Assembly (NCBI GenBank): GCA_003222535.1
Contig: QHWJ01000331.1
Span: forward strand, 1 to 63,530
Source of the DNA: Acidobacteriota bacterium
GTDB lineage: Bacteria > Acidobacteriota > Vicinamibacteria > Vicinamibacterales > CAVVIG01
Length of the DNA: 63,530 nt
Reading direction: 5' to 3'
The first letter of the stretch is position 1; each line of letters starts with the position of its first letter. The notes below the pieces were generated by a model that did not search any database, was not told the origin of the DNA, and saw only the letters and a list, made by a program, of their open reading frames with translations. Positions 7,911 to 16,830 of this stretch are shown piece by piece. The position numbers and the translations under genes are program-made.

Positions 7911-8175
7911 GAGGAAAGCCGACCGACGCCGCGTTCGGGCCGGAGGCCGGCACCTGGAAACGGAGCGAGGGACTTTGAGTCGAGCGAGTCTCGGCTGACA
8001 GCCTCGCGCACCGACGCGGGATTCCAGACTCGAAACTCGACGCGGCTGGGGGACGGCCCAGCGGTTGACAGCCAGCCGGTCTCGCGTGAAGATCTCGCCG
8101 GCTCTCACATTCTCTCGAGACAGCTCACGCAAGGTGTCGGCTGACCACATGCGGCCGACTGCGTACCGGTCGACC

Positions 8176-9273
8176 ATGCTCTACGCCATCAAGCGCCTGG
8201 CTCTCGGGATTCTGCTGATCACGCTCGCGTCGGCGATCCTGCTCTTCGCGGACCGCGGTCACCGCACGGCGTCCGGGCGCAAAGTGCCGCGCGTGGCGAT
8301 CCTGCAGCACGCGAACAACGTGGTCCTCGACGAGGGGATCCGCGGCGTGATCGACGGGCTGGCGGCGCGAGGCTTTCGGGACGGCGACCGGATCACGATC
8401 GACCGCTTGAACGCGCAGGGCGACATGCCCACCGGGATCGCGATCGCCCGGCAGGTGACGTCAGGCGACTACGACCTCGTGATCACCTCGAGCACGCCGT
8501 CCATGCAGGCGGTCGCGAACAACAACCGTGACGGGAAGGTGCGTCACGTCTTCACGCTCGTCGCCGACCCGTTCGCGTCAGGCGTCGGTCTGGATCGGGC
8601 GGACCCGCTCAAACATCCGCCGCACATGGTGGGGCAGGGCTCTTTTCCCCCGGTCGACAAGGCGTTCCAAATCGCACGCCGCATGCTGCCGGGCCTCCAG
8701 CGCGTCGGCGTCGCCTGGAACCCCGCCGAAACGAACTCGCTCGTGTTCGTCGAGAAAGCGCGCGAGGTGACGGCCGCGATGAACCTCACGCTCGTCGAGG
8801 CGAACGCCGACAACACATCGGCCGTGACCGACGCGATCAACTCGCTCATCGGCAGGGACGCACAGGCGATCTGGATCGGTGGCGACAGCACGGTGATCGC
8901 GGGTGTGAATTCGGTGATCGCCATCTGCCGGCGGATGGGCGTTCCCGTCTTCACGATCCTCCCGGGCGCTCCGGAACGCGGCACGCTGTTCGACGCGGGC
9001 CCCGACTTCTACCTGGTCGGCCGCGAGGGCGGCGTCGTGGCCGCCGATGTCCTCGAGGGCGCCGACATGACCCGCATCCCCGTGCGCGACGTGCTGGATG
9101 TCGTCCCGCCCTATCTCTCGGTCAACACGACCGTGCTCCAGGGTCTCAAGGCACCGTGGCGTGTGCCGGACGACGTCTTGCGCGAGGCGAACGTCGTCGT
9201 CGACGAGACGGGCGTTCGGCGTAAAGCGGCGGACGCCCGCACGACGTCGCAGGGTGCGCGCCAGGGCCGATGA
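8176..9273 (+). CDS. ABC transporter substrate-binding protein (TrpX-like, ABC_sub_bind family)
   Basis: The start at 8176 gives an N-terminal membrane anchor or signal (LALGILLITLASAILLFA) and then VPRVAILQHANNVVLDEGIRGVIDGLAARGF. That is the first Rossmann-like lobe of the periplasmic-binding-protein type I family used by tryptophan/tyrosine-type importers. Further family features are QGDMPTGIAIARQVTSGDYDLVITSSTPSMQAV and RVGVAWNPAETNS. No lipobox is seen, so the protein is probably released or membrane-tethered. It heads a co-directional unit with a STAS protein, permease, ATPase and RsbW-like kinase. The ligand is likely a small amino-acid-like molecule but this is unproven. Confidence 0.85.
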   Translation: MLYAIKRLALGILLITLASAILLFADRGHRTASGRKVPRVAILQHANNVVLDEGIRGVIDGLAARGFRDGDRITIDRLNAQGDMPTGIAIARQVTSGDYDLVITSSTPSMQAVANNNRDGKVRHVFTLVADPFASGVGLDRADPLKHPPHMVGQGSFPPVDKAFQIARRMLPGLQRVGVAWNPAETNSLVFVEKAREVTAAMNLTLVEANADNTSAVTDAINSLIGRDAQAIWIGGDSTVIAGVNSVIAICRRMGVPVFTILPGAPERGTLFDAGPDFYLVGREGGVVAADVLEGADMTRIPVRDVLDVVPPYLSVNTTVLQGLKAPWRVPDDVLREANVVVDETGVRRKAADARTTSQGARQGR

Positions 9274-9291
9274 GGTGATTGGACCGTCCCC

Positions 9292-10527
9292 ATGGAGATC
9301 ACGCGCAGTGTCAACGACGGCATCGTCGAACTCGTCGTGGTGGGACGTCTCGACGGATACTGGGCCGATCATCTGGACGCCGCTCTCACCGACGCGATCC
9401 GCGAGGGACATCATCGGCTGAGGCTCGATTGCTCCCAGGTGAGCTTCCTGAGCTCGGCCGGGATCGGCGTGCTCGTCAAGTTCCACAAGGAGCTCGCCCG
9501 CATCAACGGCAGCTTCTCGGTCGTCAACCCGTCGAAGCCCGTGAGCACCGCGCTGCGGATCACGCGACTGATCGACGTGCTCGTCGGGCCGGCCCGCGCC
9601 GACGACGCGGTCGCCGCGCTCGAGCGTCCCGCCCGTCGCATCGAGCGGGACGGCGCCGGCTTCGACGTCTACGACCTCGCCGCGCGCACGCCGCTGACCT
9701 GCCGCACGGTGGGCAGCGCTGCGCCGCTCTCGACCGGCGCGTTCGCCGACGAGCACTGCGTCACGCTCGAATCGCTCTCGCCGGCGTTTGCGATCGGTGT
9801 CGGCGCGTTCGGCGACAGCTTCGCAGACTGCCGGACGCGGTTCGGCGAGCTGTTGTCGGTAGCAGGCGCGACGGCGTACCAGCCCGCCGACGGTACGAAT
9901 GTGCCCGATTACCTGCTTGGCACCGGCGCGCTGGCGTCCGACGTTCGCGTGCTGTATTGCCTCGCGTGCGACGGGCCGTTCTCGCACCTGATCCGATTCG
10001 AGACGCTGCAGCCCGGCGCCACCATTGGCCTCGCGCGGCTGTTGGCGGCATGCCTCGAAGCCGCCAACGCCCGGTCCGTCGGTATCGTCGTCGTCGCGGA
10101 AGCCGCGTGGCTCGTCGGCGCCTCTCTCCGCCGCTCGCCGGCGGAACGGCTCGAGGACGCCGACTTCTTCGCGCATCCCGGCATCCGTACGCGCCTCACG
10201 TTCACCGCCGAGCCCGCGTTCGCGCGCACCGTAGCGCTCGCCGCCGGCGTCGTCACGCGGCCGGCCGCAGGCGAGAACACCGCTGCGCAGCTTCGACCGA
10301 TTGGCGCCGACTGTCTCGGGCACTTGCACGCCGCCGCGTTCCGTTTCCGTCCCATCAGGAAGGGGCCCATCGATTTCGCGCAGACGGTGTCCGGTCTTTT
10401 CGAAGCGGATCAACTGCTGGGCGTGCTGCACCTGCTGCACGATGAGCGTGGCGCGGCAGGCGCCGGCGAGAGCGAGCTCGTCAGGGGCGCCTGCTGGGTC
10501 GGTCCGATTGCCGAGTTGACGTCTTAG
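9292..10527 (+). CDS. STAS-domain (anti-anti-sigma-like) protein with a large uncharacterised C-terminal domain
   Basis: Residues 1-~100 form a STAS domain of the RsbV/SpoIIAA type: MEITRSVNDGIVELVVVGRLDG, then LDCSQVSFLSSAGIGVLVKFHKEL, where the FLSSAG serine aligns with the phosphorylated serine of anti-sigma antagonists. Residues ~130-411 are a separate globular domain (with AIGVGAFGDSF, HLIRFETLQPGATIGLARLL and LHLLHDERG) that I cannot assign. It starts 18 bp after the binding-protein gene and is followed by the permease, ATPase and a HATPase kinase, the expected partner of a STAS protein. It probably acts in the cytoplasm by partner switching, perhaps coupled to the transporter. Confidence 0.75.
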   Translation: MEITRSVNDGIVELVVVGRLDGYWADHLDAALTDAIREGHHRLRLDCSQVSFLSSAGIGVLVKFHKELARINGSFSVVNPSKPVSTALRITRLIDVLVGPARADDAVAALERPARRIERDGAGFDVYDLAARTPLTCRTVGSAAPLSTGAFADEHCVTLESLSPAFAIGVGAFGDSFADCRTRFGELLSVAGATAYQPADGTNVPDYLLGTGALASDVRVLYCLACDGPFSHLIRFETLQPGATIGLARLLAACLEAANARSVGIVVVAEAAWLVGASLRRSPAERLEDADFFAHPGIRTRLTFTAEPAFARTVALAAGVVTRPAAGENTAAQLRPIGADCLGHLHAAAFRFRPIRKGPIDFAQTVSGLFEADQLLGVLHLLHDERGAAGAGESELVRGACWVGPIAELTS

Positions 10528-10554
10528 CGCAAGTCTCCGGAGCCTATGAAGAAA

Positions 10555-10690
10555 CCGCTATGGTGTCCGCCTTCAGGCGGACATGTCTCGGTCCGGCTGA
10601 AGCCGGACGCCATGGGCGGCGCGATTTTCGCAGGTCTCCAGACCTGCCCGCGCCGCGGCTGGCGGGACTGGAGTCCCGCGCGACGTGCTC
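10555..10690. repeat. REP-like hairpins (GTCCGCC-TTCAG-GCGGAC type)
   Basis: Two consecutive hairpins, GTCCGCCTTCAGGCGGAC (10567-10584) and TCCGGCTGAAGCCGGA (about 10591-10606), are followed by further dyads (CAGGTCTCCAGACCTG, about 10638-10653; GGGACTGGAGTCCC, about 10664-10677). They fill the gap between the STAS gene and the permease. The same hairpin type recurs near 32.79, 41.34, 53.2, 53.5 and 54.4 kb and inside rnpB. Confidence 0.7.
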
Positions 10691-10720
10691 GTGAAATCGG
10701 CGTTATAGAGAGACGGACGC

Positions 10721-11669
10721 ATGCTCCTGTTGATCGGCGCGCTCACCATCGGGCTCATCCTGTCGCTGCTGGCGCTCGGCGTCTTCATCAGCTTCCGGAT
10801 CTTTTCCTTTCCCGACATCACCGCGGACGGGTCGATCACGCTCGGAGGTGCCGTGGTCGCGGTGCTGATCGTCGCGCACGTGCACCCGATGATCGCCTCG
10901 GCGGCGGCGTTCGTCGCGGGCGCGATCGCGGGAATGGCGACGGGCACCCTGCACACGCGTTTCAGGATCAACGGGCTGCTCGCCGGCATCCTCGTGATGA
11001 CCGCGCTCTATTCCGTGAACCTGCACGTGATGGGGAAAAGCAACCTGCCGCTCCTGTCGGAGCGGACGCTGGCGTCGATGGCCGAGTCGGCGGCGCTCTC
11101 CGTGCTCGGGAAGAGCGTCGTGCATCCGCTCGGATGGGAGGTTGGCACGCGCGACGGGGCGGTGCTCGCCGTCGCGCTCGCAATTGCCGTGATCGCCGGC
11201 GCGTCCCTGTATCTCTTCTTCAGGACCAATCTTGGGACCGCCATGCAGGCTGCCGGCGACAACCCGCAGATGATCCGCGCCCTCGGCGTCAACGTGGACA
11301 ACATGATCGTCCTCGGCCCTCGCTCTGTCGAATGGCCTGATCGCGCTGGCGGGCGGACTGCTCACCCAGTATCAGGGCTTCGCCGACGTGCAGATGGGAA
11401 TCGGCATGGTGGTGTGGGGTCTTGCGAGCATCATCATCGGCGAGGCGCTGGTCGGCGTCCGCGATCTCGGGTTCGTCATCACCGGCGCCGTGATGGGCTC
11501 CGTGCTGTTCCGGCTGATCGTCGCGCTTGCGCTGCGAGGGGGCCTCAACCCGAATGATCTGAAGCTGATTACGGCGCTGTTCGTGTTCGTGGCGCTCGTC
11601 CTCCCCTCGCTGCTGAAGCGCGTGCAGCAGACGAGACGCGGCGTGCAACACACAAAGTGGGTCGGGTAG
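10721..11669 (+). CDS. ABC transporter permease (TrpY/LivH-like), with a one-base frameshift
   Basis: It is a polytopic membrane protein of the branched-chain/tryptophan-type permease family (BPD_transp_2): LGVFISFRIFSFPDITADGSITLGGA, then NGLLAGILVMTALYSVNLHVMG and LGTAMQAAGDNPQMIRALGV. The reading frame breaks in GGCCCTCGCTCTG at 11317-11319. Removing one C restores GLALSNGLIALAGGLLTQYQGF and the last helices to a stop at 11669. The intact gene would encode about 315 residues, normal for the family. A homopolymer sequencing error is the simplest explanation, otherwise a recent null mutation. It pairs with the ATPase at 11969 and the binding protein at 8176. Confidence 0.8.
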
Positions 11670-11716
11670 GTCGGGGAGTGTCGGCACGTTGAGGAATCCG
11701 AGGCTGGACGCCTGAC

Positions 11717-11881
<165 letters not shown>

Positions 11882-11882
<1 letters not shown>

Positions 11883-11931
11883 GCCTCCCGCAAGGGCTTC
11901 GGCGGTCCGCCGTAGCTTCAGCGAAGGCGGA
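11882..11931. repeat. Dispersed repeat, copy 1 (second copy at 44403-44451)
   Basis: The 31 bases from 11901 (GGCGGTCCGCCGTAGCTTCA onward) match 44421-44451 with two differences. The preceding ~20 bases (AGCCTC and a CAAGG core) are also similar. It contains a GCTTCAGC loop sequence of the REP-like type and lies directly next to the MITE-like element. Confidence 0.6.
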
Positions 11932-11968
11932 AAGCCTCGCGCCAGTTGCGGGCGCTGGAGAAAAAACG

Positions 11969-12781
11969 TTGCTCGAGATTCGACGCGCTTACAAAACATT
12001 CAACGGCGGCACGCCGAACGAAGTCCGGGCGCTTCGGGGCGTCGATCTCACCGTGGATGACGGCTCGTTCGTCATCGTCATCGGCACGAACGGCTCAGGG
12101 AAATCCACGCTGCTGAACGCCGTGGCCGGCGGGTTCGCGCTCGATACCGGGGGCATCAACCTCGACGGCGCCGACATCACCGCGTGGGCCGAACATCGGC
12201 GCGCGGCCATGATCGGCCGCGTCTTTCAGAACCCGTTCAGCGGAACGGCTCCGTCGATGTCGATCGCGGAGAACCTGGCGCTGGCGGCCCGCCGCGGCCG
12301 GCGCCGCGGCCTCGGGTGGGCGCTCGGGCGATCGATGCGAGAAGAGCTCCGCGATCGTGTGCGGCGCCTCAACATGCGTCTCGAGGAGCGGCTGGACAAT
12401 CCGATCGGCAGCCTGTCGGGAGGGCAGCGCCAGGCGCTCACGCTGCTGATGGCATCGTGGCTCAAGCCGAAGCTGCTGCTGCTCGACGAGCACACCGCCG
12501 CGCTCGATCCCAAGAGTGCCGATCAGGTGATCCAGTTGAGCGGGGAAATCGTCGCGCGCGATCGCCTGACGACGCTGATGGTCACGCACTCGATGCAGCA
12601 GGCGGCGCACCTCGGCGATCGGCTCGTGATGATGCACCGGGGCGAGGTGATCCACGATTTCCGGGGCGCGGAGAAGCAGCGGCTGCGCGCCAGCGACCTC
12701 TTGAGCCGCTTCGAGGAGGTCCGGCGCGCCGAGCAACTCGACGAATCCGCAGCGGACATGCTGCGCCGGCTCTATGTTTAG
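11969..12781 (+). CDS. ABC transporter ATP-binding protein (TrpZ/LivG-like)
   Basis: A TTG start at 11969 follows a GGAG site. The order of motifs is complete: Walker A GTNGSGKST (39-47), Q-loop FQNPF, signature LSGGQRQ, Walker B LLLLDEH, D-loop AALDPKS and switch histidine VTHSM. Length (270) is normal for importer ATPases. It should energise uptake with the permease at 10721 and the binding protein at 8176. It ends 2 bp before the RsbW-like kinase gene, so the two are probably translationally linked. Confidence 0.9.
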   Translation: MLEIRRAYKTFNGGTPNEVRALRGVDLTVDDGSFVIVIGTNGSGKSTLLNAVAGGFALDTGGINLDGADITAWAEHRRAAMIGRVFQNPFSGTAPSMSIAENLALAARRGRRRGLGWALGRSMREELRDRVRRLNMRLEERLDNPIGSLSGGQRQALTLLMASWLKPKLLLLDEHTAALDPKSADQVIQLSGEIVARDRLTTLMVTHSMQQAAHLGDRLVMMHRGEVIHDFRGAEKQRLRASDLLSRFEEVRRAEQLDESAADMLRRLYV

Positions 12782-12783
12782 AG

Positions 12784-13218
12784 ATGCAGGTTCGCCACCT
12801 CTCGGTCGTCGTTGTCAATCAGCGGAGCGAGATCGGGCGGCTCAGCGAGGCCGTCGATCGATTCGGCGAAGAGCATCACCTGTCCGCGGACGATATCGCC
12901 GCCGTCAACCTCGCGCTGGACGAGATCGTCATCAACATCATCGCGCACGGCTACGACGACGAGCGCGAGCACCAGATCCACGTGAGCCTGGCGCTCGAGG
13001 GCGAGATCCTGACGATTCAGGTCGAAGACGACGGGAAGCCCTTCGACCCGCTCGAGGCGCCTCCGCCGAACCTCGATCTCCCGATCGAGGATCGGCCGAT
13101 CGGCGGACTCGGCATTTACATCGTCCGATCGACCGTGAACGAGATCGAGCACCGGCGCGAAGGCGGCCGGAACATCCTGACGATGCAAAAGACGATGGCC
13201 GGGCGGGCGGGACAATGA
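12784..13218 (+). CDS. RsbW/SpoIIAB-like anti-sigma kinase (HATPase_c_2)
   Basis: It encodes 144 residues of a GHKL ATPase fold. The N-box is VNLALDEIVINIIAHGY, the G1 box is VEDDGKPFDP, and the G2-like glycine segment is IGGLGIYIVRSTVNEIEHRREGG. Such stand-alone kinases bind ATP, phosphorylate a STAS partner and sequester a sigma factor or other target. Starting 2 bp after the ABC ATPase stop places it in the transporter unit whose second gene encodes a STAS protein, its probable substrate. No sigma factor or PP2C phosphatase is seen nearby. Confidence 0.85.
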   Translation: MQVRHLSVVVVNQRSEIGRLSEAVDRFGEEHHLSADDIAAVNLALDEIVINIIAHGYDDEREHQIHVSLALEGEILTIQVEDDGKPFDPLEAPPPNLDLPIEDRPIGGLGIYIVRSTVNEIEHRREGGRNILTMQKTMAGRAGQ

Positions 13219-13225
13219 GAACGAG

Positions 13226-14365
13226 TCACCACCACCGGTGCGCCCAGACGACCGACACGCCCACTTGATCCGTCCACGTGGACTCCCCGAAAGACTTGCG
13301 GGTGTAGTAACTCCCGCGGAGCGTCACGTCCGGCGAGACGCGGAAGCCGGCGGTCGCTTCGAACGCGGCGAGCCCGGTCCGTGATCCGACGATGATGCCG
13401 GCGACGAGCGGCGGGGCCGACGTGCCCTCGCGCCGCGCGGCCACGAACCAGCGCGGCGAAAGCGTGTGCGTCCCCTGGACGAACCACTCGGTCGCGATCG
13501 CCCGGTCCGCCATCGTTTCGAACGACGTTCGCAGGATCTCGCCGCCGACTTTCGTCCCGCCGAACGCCCACTCACCCTCGCCGCCGGCCATCGTCATCAG
13601 GCGGCCGCGCGATGCCGGCGTCGTGATCTCGTCGGGCGTGGCGTACGCGCCATGCCCCACCGACACGCCCACGCGGAGGCCGGTTGCCGGCGTCACGCCG
13701 GCGCCGGCGACGAACACCGGCGTCTGGCGCGGATTGGTGACCGCGCCGAGGACGTACCTCTGCGTCGGCGCCGAGTTGATCACGGCGGCGCGCGCATCCC
13801 ACATCGTGGTCGACATGCTGACCTCTGCGCCCAGCGGATACGTGGCGGACACGGCGGACACCTGCGGGCCGGTCGGGTCGAACACCGGCATCGGGCTGTG
13901 GTAGCTGATGTGCCGCACGATCGTGGGGTTCACGCCGGGCCGCGTGTCGAAGACGCCGAGACCGATCGGCGACAGCATGTAGCCGAGGTCGATCCGCGTC
14001 GAGAGATTGCCGTGGCGCTCGTATTCCAGGCCCGCCTGGTAGATTTCCTTGTCCCAGTCCGGCGCCGGGGCCGTCGGGGTCGACGGACCTTGCAGGCGGA
14101 ACCACGGCCGGACGAACGCCTGCCAGCGGTCGCCGATGCGGATCGCCATGGACACGTCGACGACGACCTCGGGCCGGTGCGACGCACTCTCGCCGCCGAA
14201 CTCATCGACCGCGACGACGCTCTCGATCGAGAACCGCGCGACGGACTGCGCGGACGCCTGCGCAGGAACAACGGCGAACGCGAAGGCCGCGAAGACCGCA
14301 ACGCAAGGAACGAGAAGCGATTCTTTGGGGGCTTCGCGCGCTCCCGGTTCAACCGGCTTATACAT
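13226..14365 (-). CDS. Outer-membrane beta-barrel protein, unknown function
   Basis: An N-terminal signal peptide (VPCVAVFAAFAFAVVPAQASAQ) is followed by ~340 residues rich in alternating polar and aromatic strands with turns such as DRWQAFVRPWFRLQG and FVAARREG. The protein ends VGVSVVWAHRWW, with the terminal aromatic residue expected by the Bam assembly machinery. The length (379) suits a porin-like barrel. It converges on the RsbW-like gene and lies just downstream of, and slightly overlapping, the HD-GYP gene, with which it may be co-transcribed. The transported substrate is unknown. Confidence 0.65.
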   Translation of the reverse strand: MYKPVEPGAREAPKESLLVPCVAVFAAFAFAVVPAQASAQSVARFSIESVVAVDEFGGESASHRPEVVVDVSMAIRIGDRWQAFVRPWFRLQGPSTPTAPAPDWDKEIYQAGLEYERHGNLSTRIDLGYMLSPIGLGVFDTRPGVNPTIVRHISYHSPMPVFDPTGPQVSAVSATYPLGAEVSMSTTMWDARAAVINSAPTQRYVLGAVTNPRQTPVFVAGAGVTPATGLRVGVSVGHGAYATPDEITTPASRGRLMTMAGGEGEWAFGGTKVGGEILRTSFETMADRAIATEWFVQGTHTLSPRWFVAARREGTSAPPLVAGIIVGSRTGLAAFEATAGFRVSPDVTLRGSYYTRKSFGESTWTDQVGVSVVWAHRWW

Positions 14366-15983
14366 GCTGCGGCACGTCCGCGGCGTCCGACGTCACGCCG
14401 GGCAGCGCGGTCGCCAGCGCGGCGACGATTTCCGCGTGAAACTCGCTGCCGGCGCAGCGCCACAACTCCCGCAGCGCGTCGCCGGGCGGGCGCGCGGCGC
14501 GGTAGGCGCGGGCGCTCGTCATCGCGTCGTACGCGTCGGCCACGTGCACGATGCGCGCGGGACGCGGGATCTCGTCGCCGCGCAGGCCGTCCGGATACCC
14601 GCGGCCGTCGGGACGCTCGTGGTGCAGCTCGACGATCGGAATGTGCTTCGCGAGAAACGGGACCGACTGCAGGATCCGGGCACCGAGGACCGGATGCTGC
14701 TTGATGATGTCGAACTCCTCGGGGGTCAGCGCGCCCGGCTTGCGCAGCACGTCGTCGGGCACACCAATCTTGCCGATGTCGTGCAGCAGCGCGCCGAGGC
14801 GGAGGACCTCCAGGTCGTCAGGTGGCAGCGAGAGCCCGCGGCCGATTGCGACCGACAACACGCTGACGCGATCCGAGTGGCCGGCGGTATACGGGTCGCG
14901 CGCGTCGAGCGCCGCCGCGAGCGCCCGGATGGCGCCTGTGTACGCCGCTTCCGTGTGCGCCTCGGCCTCGGCGACCGAGGCGATGAGCGCGTTGAAGGTG
15001 TCGGTGAGCGCATCGAGCTCGCGGCTCGAGCGACTGGGCGGGATTCGCGACCGCACGTCGCGCGACGCCGCCATCGCGGCGAGCGACGATGACAGCCGGC
15101 CGATCGGCTCGGCCAGCAGTCGCGCCAGCGTCACGCTGCCGAAGAGCGCCAGGGCGACGGCGCCGACCGCGATGAACGCCAGGCTGCTCATTGCCTGCCG
15201 CGTGGCGCCGCGTGACGATTCGTCGATCGATCTGAGGGCGTAGAACACCGTATCGCCGACCGCCTCGAGCCGGCGAAATGCGTACGACTCGCCGTCGAGC
15301 GATATGGTGTCGGCCGACGGTTTGGCCAAGGCCACGGCCGCTTCGAACTCGCGCGCCGTGTTCGGCGAGAGCGTGCTCACCAGCAGCAGACCGTCGCTGA
15401 GGATGGCCGTCGGCGTGCCGGCCAGCCGCTCCAGTTCTTTGGCGTACTCCGCGTCGAGGACGGGGACGAGGTGGAACGTCTTCCCGTTCCGGCGCGCGAT
15501 GAAGTCGACGGTGTTGCCGTCGTTGATGGTCGAGAGCGCAATGGGCCCGCCGCGCGGCCAGGAATCGCTCAGCCTGCCGGCGGCGGCCAGCGTGTTCTGG
15601 TGCATGTCGGCCAGCACGATGGCATCGGACTCGATGCGCGCGGCCACTTTCTCGAGCTCGCCGTCGATGGTCGCGAGCAGTTGCTCCTTCACCACGCGGC
15701 TGGCGGTCTGCGCCTCCGCCTGATACGTGTCGAGCGCCGCCTTCAACGTCGGGTTCTCGGCGAGCGTCCCGGCCTGCCCCACCAGCTCGCCCCGGCGCCG
15801 CGTCTCGAGCTTCGCGAACATGCGCTGGCTCGATTCGAGGCTGGTGGTGACCGACTGCCGGACCTGATCGCGCACGCTGACGGTGACGACCACGAACACC
15901 ACGAGGAGCAGCAGGAACACCATGAGGAAGGTCACCGCGAGCATCTTGACCACCAGGCGCGGCGGCTGGCGGTCCAGCGTCAT
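14358..15983 (-). CDS. Membrane sensor with HD-GYP cyclic-di-GMP phosphodiesterase domain
   Basis: The start at 15983 is supported by an ATGA overlap with the upstream gene. A first transmembrane helix (MLAVTFLMVFLLLLVVFVVVTV) is followed by a ~250-residue extracytoplasmic sensor, a second helix (AFIAVGAVALALFGSVTLA), a HAMP-like linker and a C-terminal HD-GYP domain. That domain has HDIGKIGVPDDVL, HHERPDGRGYPDGL and VADAYDAMTSARAYR. The metal-binding HD and GYP residues are intact, so hydrolysis of cyclic-di-GMP is likely. The signal sensed is unknown. Confidence 0.85.
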   Translation of the reverse strand: MTLDRQPPRLVVKMLAVTFLMVFLLLLVVFVVVTVSVRDQVRQSVTTSLESSQRMFAKLETRRRGELVGQAGTLAENPTLKAALDTYQAEAQTASRVVKEQLLATIDGELEKVAARIESDAIVLADMHQNTLAAAGRLSDSWPRGGPIALSTINDGNTVDFIARRNGKTFHLVPVLDAEYAKELERLAGTPTAILSDGLLLVSTLSPNTAREFEAAVALAKPSADTISLDGESYAFRRLEAVGDTVFYALRSIDESSRGATRQAMSSLAFIAVGAVALALFGSVTLARLLAEPIGRLSSSLAAMAASRDVRSRIPPSRSSRELDALTDTFNALIASVAEAEAHTEAAYTGAIRALAAALDARDPYTAGHSDRVSVLSVAIGRGLSLPPDDLEVLRLGALLHDIGKIGVPDDVLRKPGALTPEEFDIIKQHPVLGARILQSVPFLAKHIPIVELHHERPDGRGYPDGLRGDEIPRPARIVHVADAYDAMTSARAYRAARPPGDALRELWRCAGSEFHAEIVAALATALPGVTSDAADVPQHV

Positions 15984-16595
15984 TGCGGGTCCTCGACCGG
16001 CAGCGAGAGATCGACGGTGGCCGCCTTGCCGCGTTCTACGCGCACACGCGCGCGCTGCTCGCCGACGCGCTCGTGCCAGCCGACGACCGTGTACTCGCCG
16101 GGCGGGACGTTCGATATGCGAGTGGATGTGGCAGTACACCTTCACGATGCCGGGTTTTGGAAACACGTGGCTGCGGCTCTGGCCGCGAGGGTATCGCCTG
16201 AGGTCGAACGACGCCGCGCTCGAGAGGGAAAAGACGTTGTGGAAGATCGGATCGTCGTTGGGGAACTCGACGGTCGACCCCCGCGTGATCGGGAGCACGT
16301 GCGGCACGAACGTTTCCTGCTCCTGGCGGAGCTCGGCTTTCGCCGCGGGCAGCGGCCCGTGAAACGCGACGCCCTTCAGGTACACGACGACGTTCCTGAT
16401 TTGGGGCATCGCGTGCGTGTCGGAGCCGCCGACGGCGCGCGTCGGGTACGCGGTGGATGGCAGGGCCGAGCCCTTGATCCGTGTGGTCAGCTTGACGCGC
16501 CCGACCACACTACCGGTGTCCGCTGACTGGCCGCCGGCCGCAGCCACGATCAAGGAGGTGAGCAACGCGGCGATCGCAAGTACGGAGCGGCGCAT
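15980..16595 (-). pseudogene. Exported cupredoxin-like (plastocyanin/methylamine-utilisation type) protein, internally deleted
   Basis: A signal peptide precedes GSVVGRVKL, QIRNVVVYLKGVAF and FVPHVLPITRGSTVEFPNDDPIFHNVFSLSSA. The protein then reaches KVYCHIHSH, the copper-site region (His, Cys, His) of such domains. Immediately after HSH the frame is wrong. In another phase the 3' part reads NVPPGEYTVVGWHERVGEQR to VEDPQ-stop. About 30 expected codons between CHIHSH and NVPPGEY are missing near 16110, and the loss changes the frame. The stop at 15980 overlaps the HD-GYP start (ATGA). It was probably a periplasmic copper or surface protein before damage. Confidence 0.65.
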
Positions 16596-16830
16596 GGCCC
16601 TGTGTCATTGTACGTCGCTCGGCGGGCCGTTCCGCGGCAGCGCGACCCCGGGCACTTCCTCGAGGGTTTTCGCCGGCACGAAGCGCACGTCTCCCGGACT
16701 TCGGGAGGGATCTCGTCGAGGTCGGCCTCATTGCGCCGGGAGAATGAACGTCTTCTTTGACGGACGACCTGATGGGCCGACCGCCGCGCGCGCCGACTCT
16801 TCCATATCCGGACTATCGTCTTGGAACCGC

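Noticed and set aside
8578-10440. 620-codon open frame on the minus strand
   Set aside because: It is antisense to the binding-protein and STAS genes, Arg/Glu/Ala-rich, without a recognisable domain; it is a high-GC shadow.
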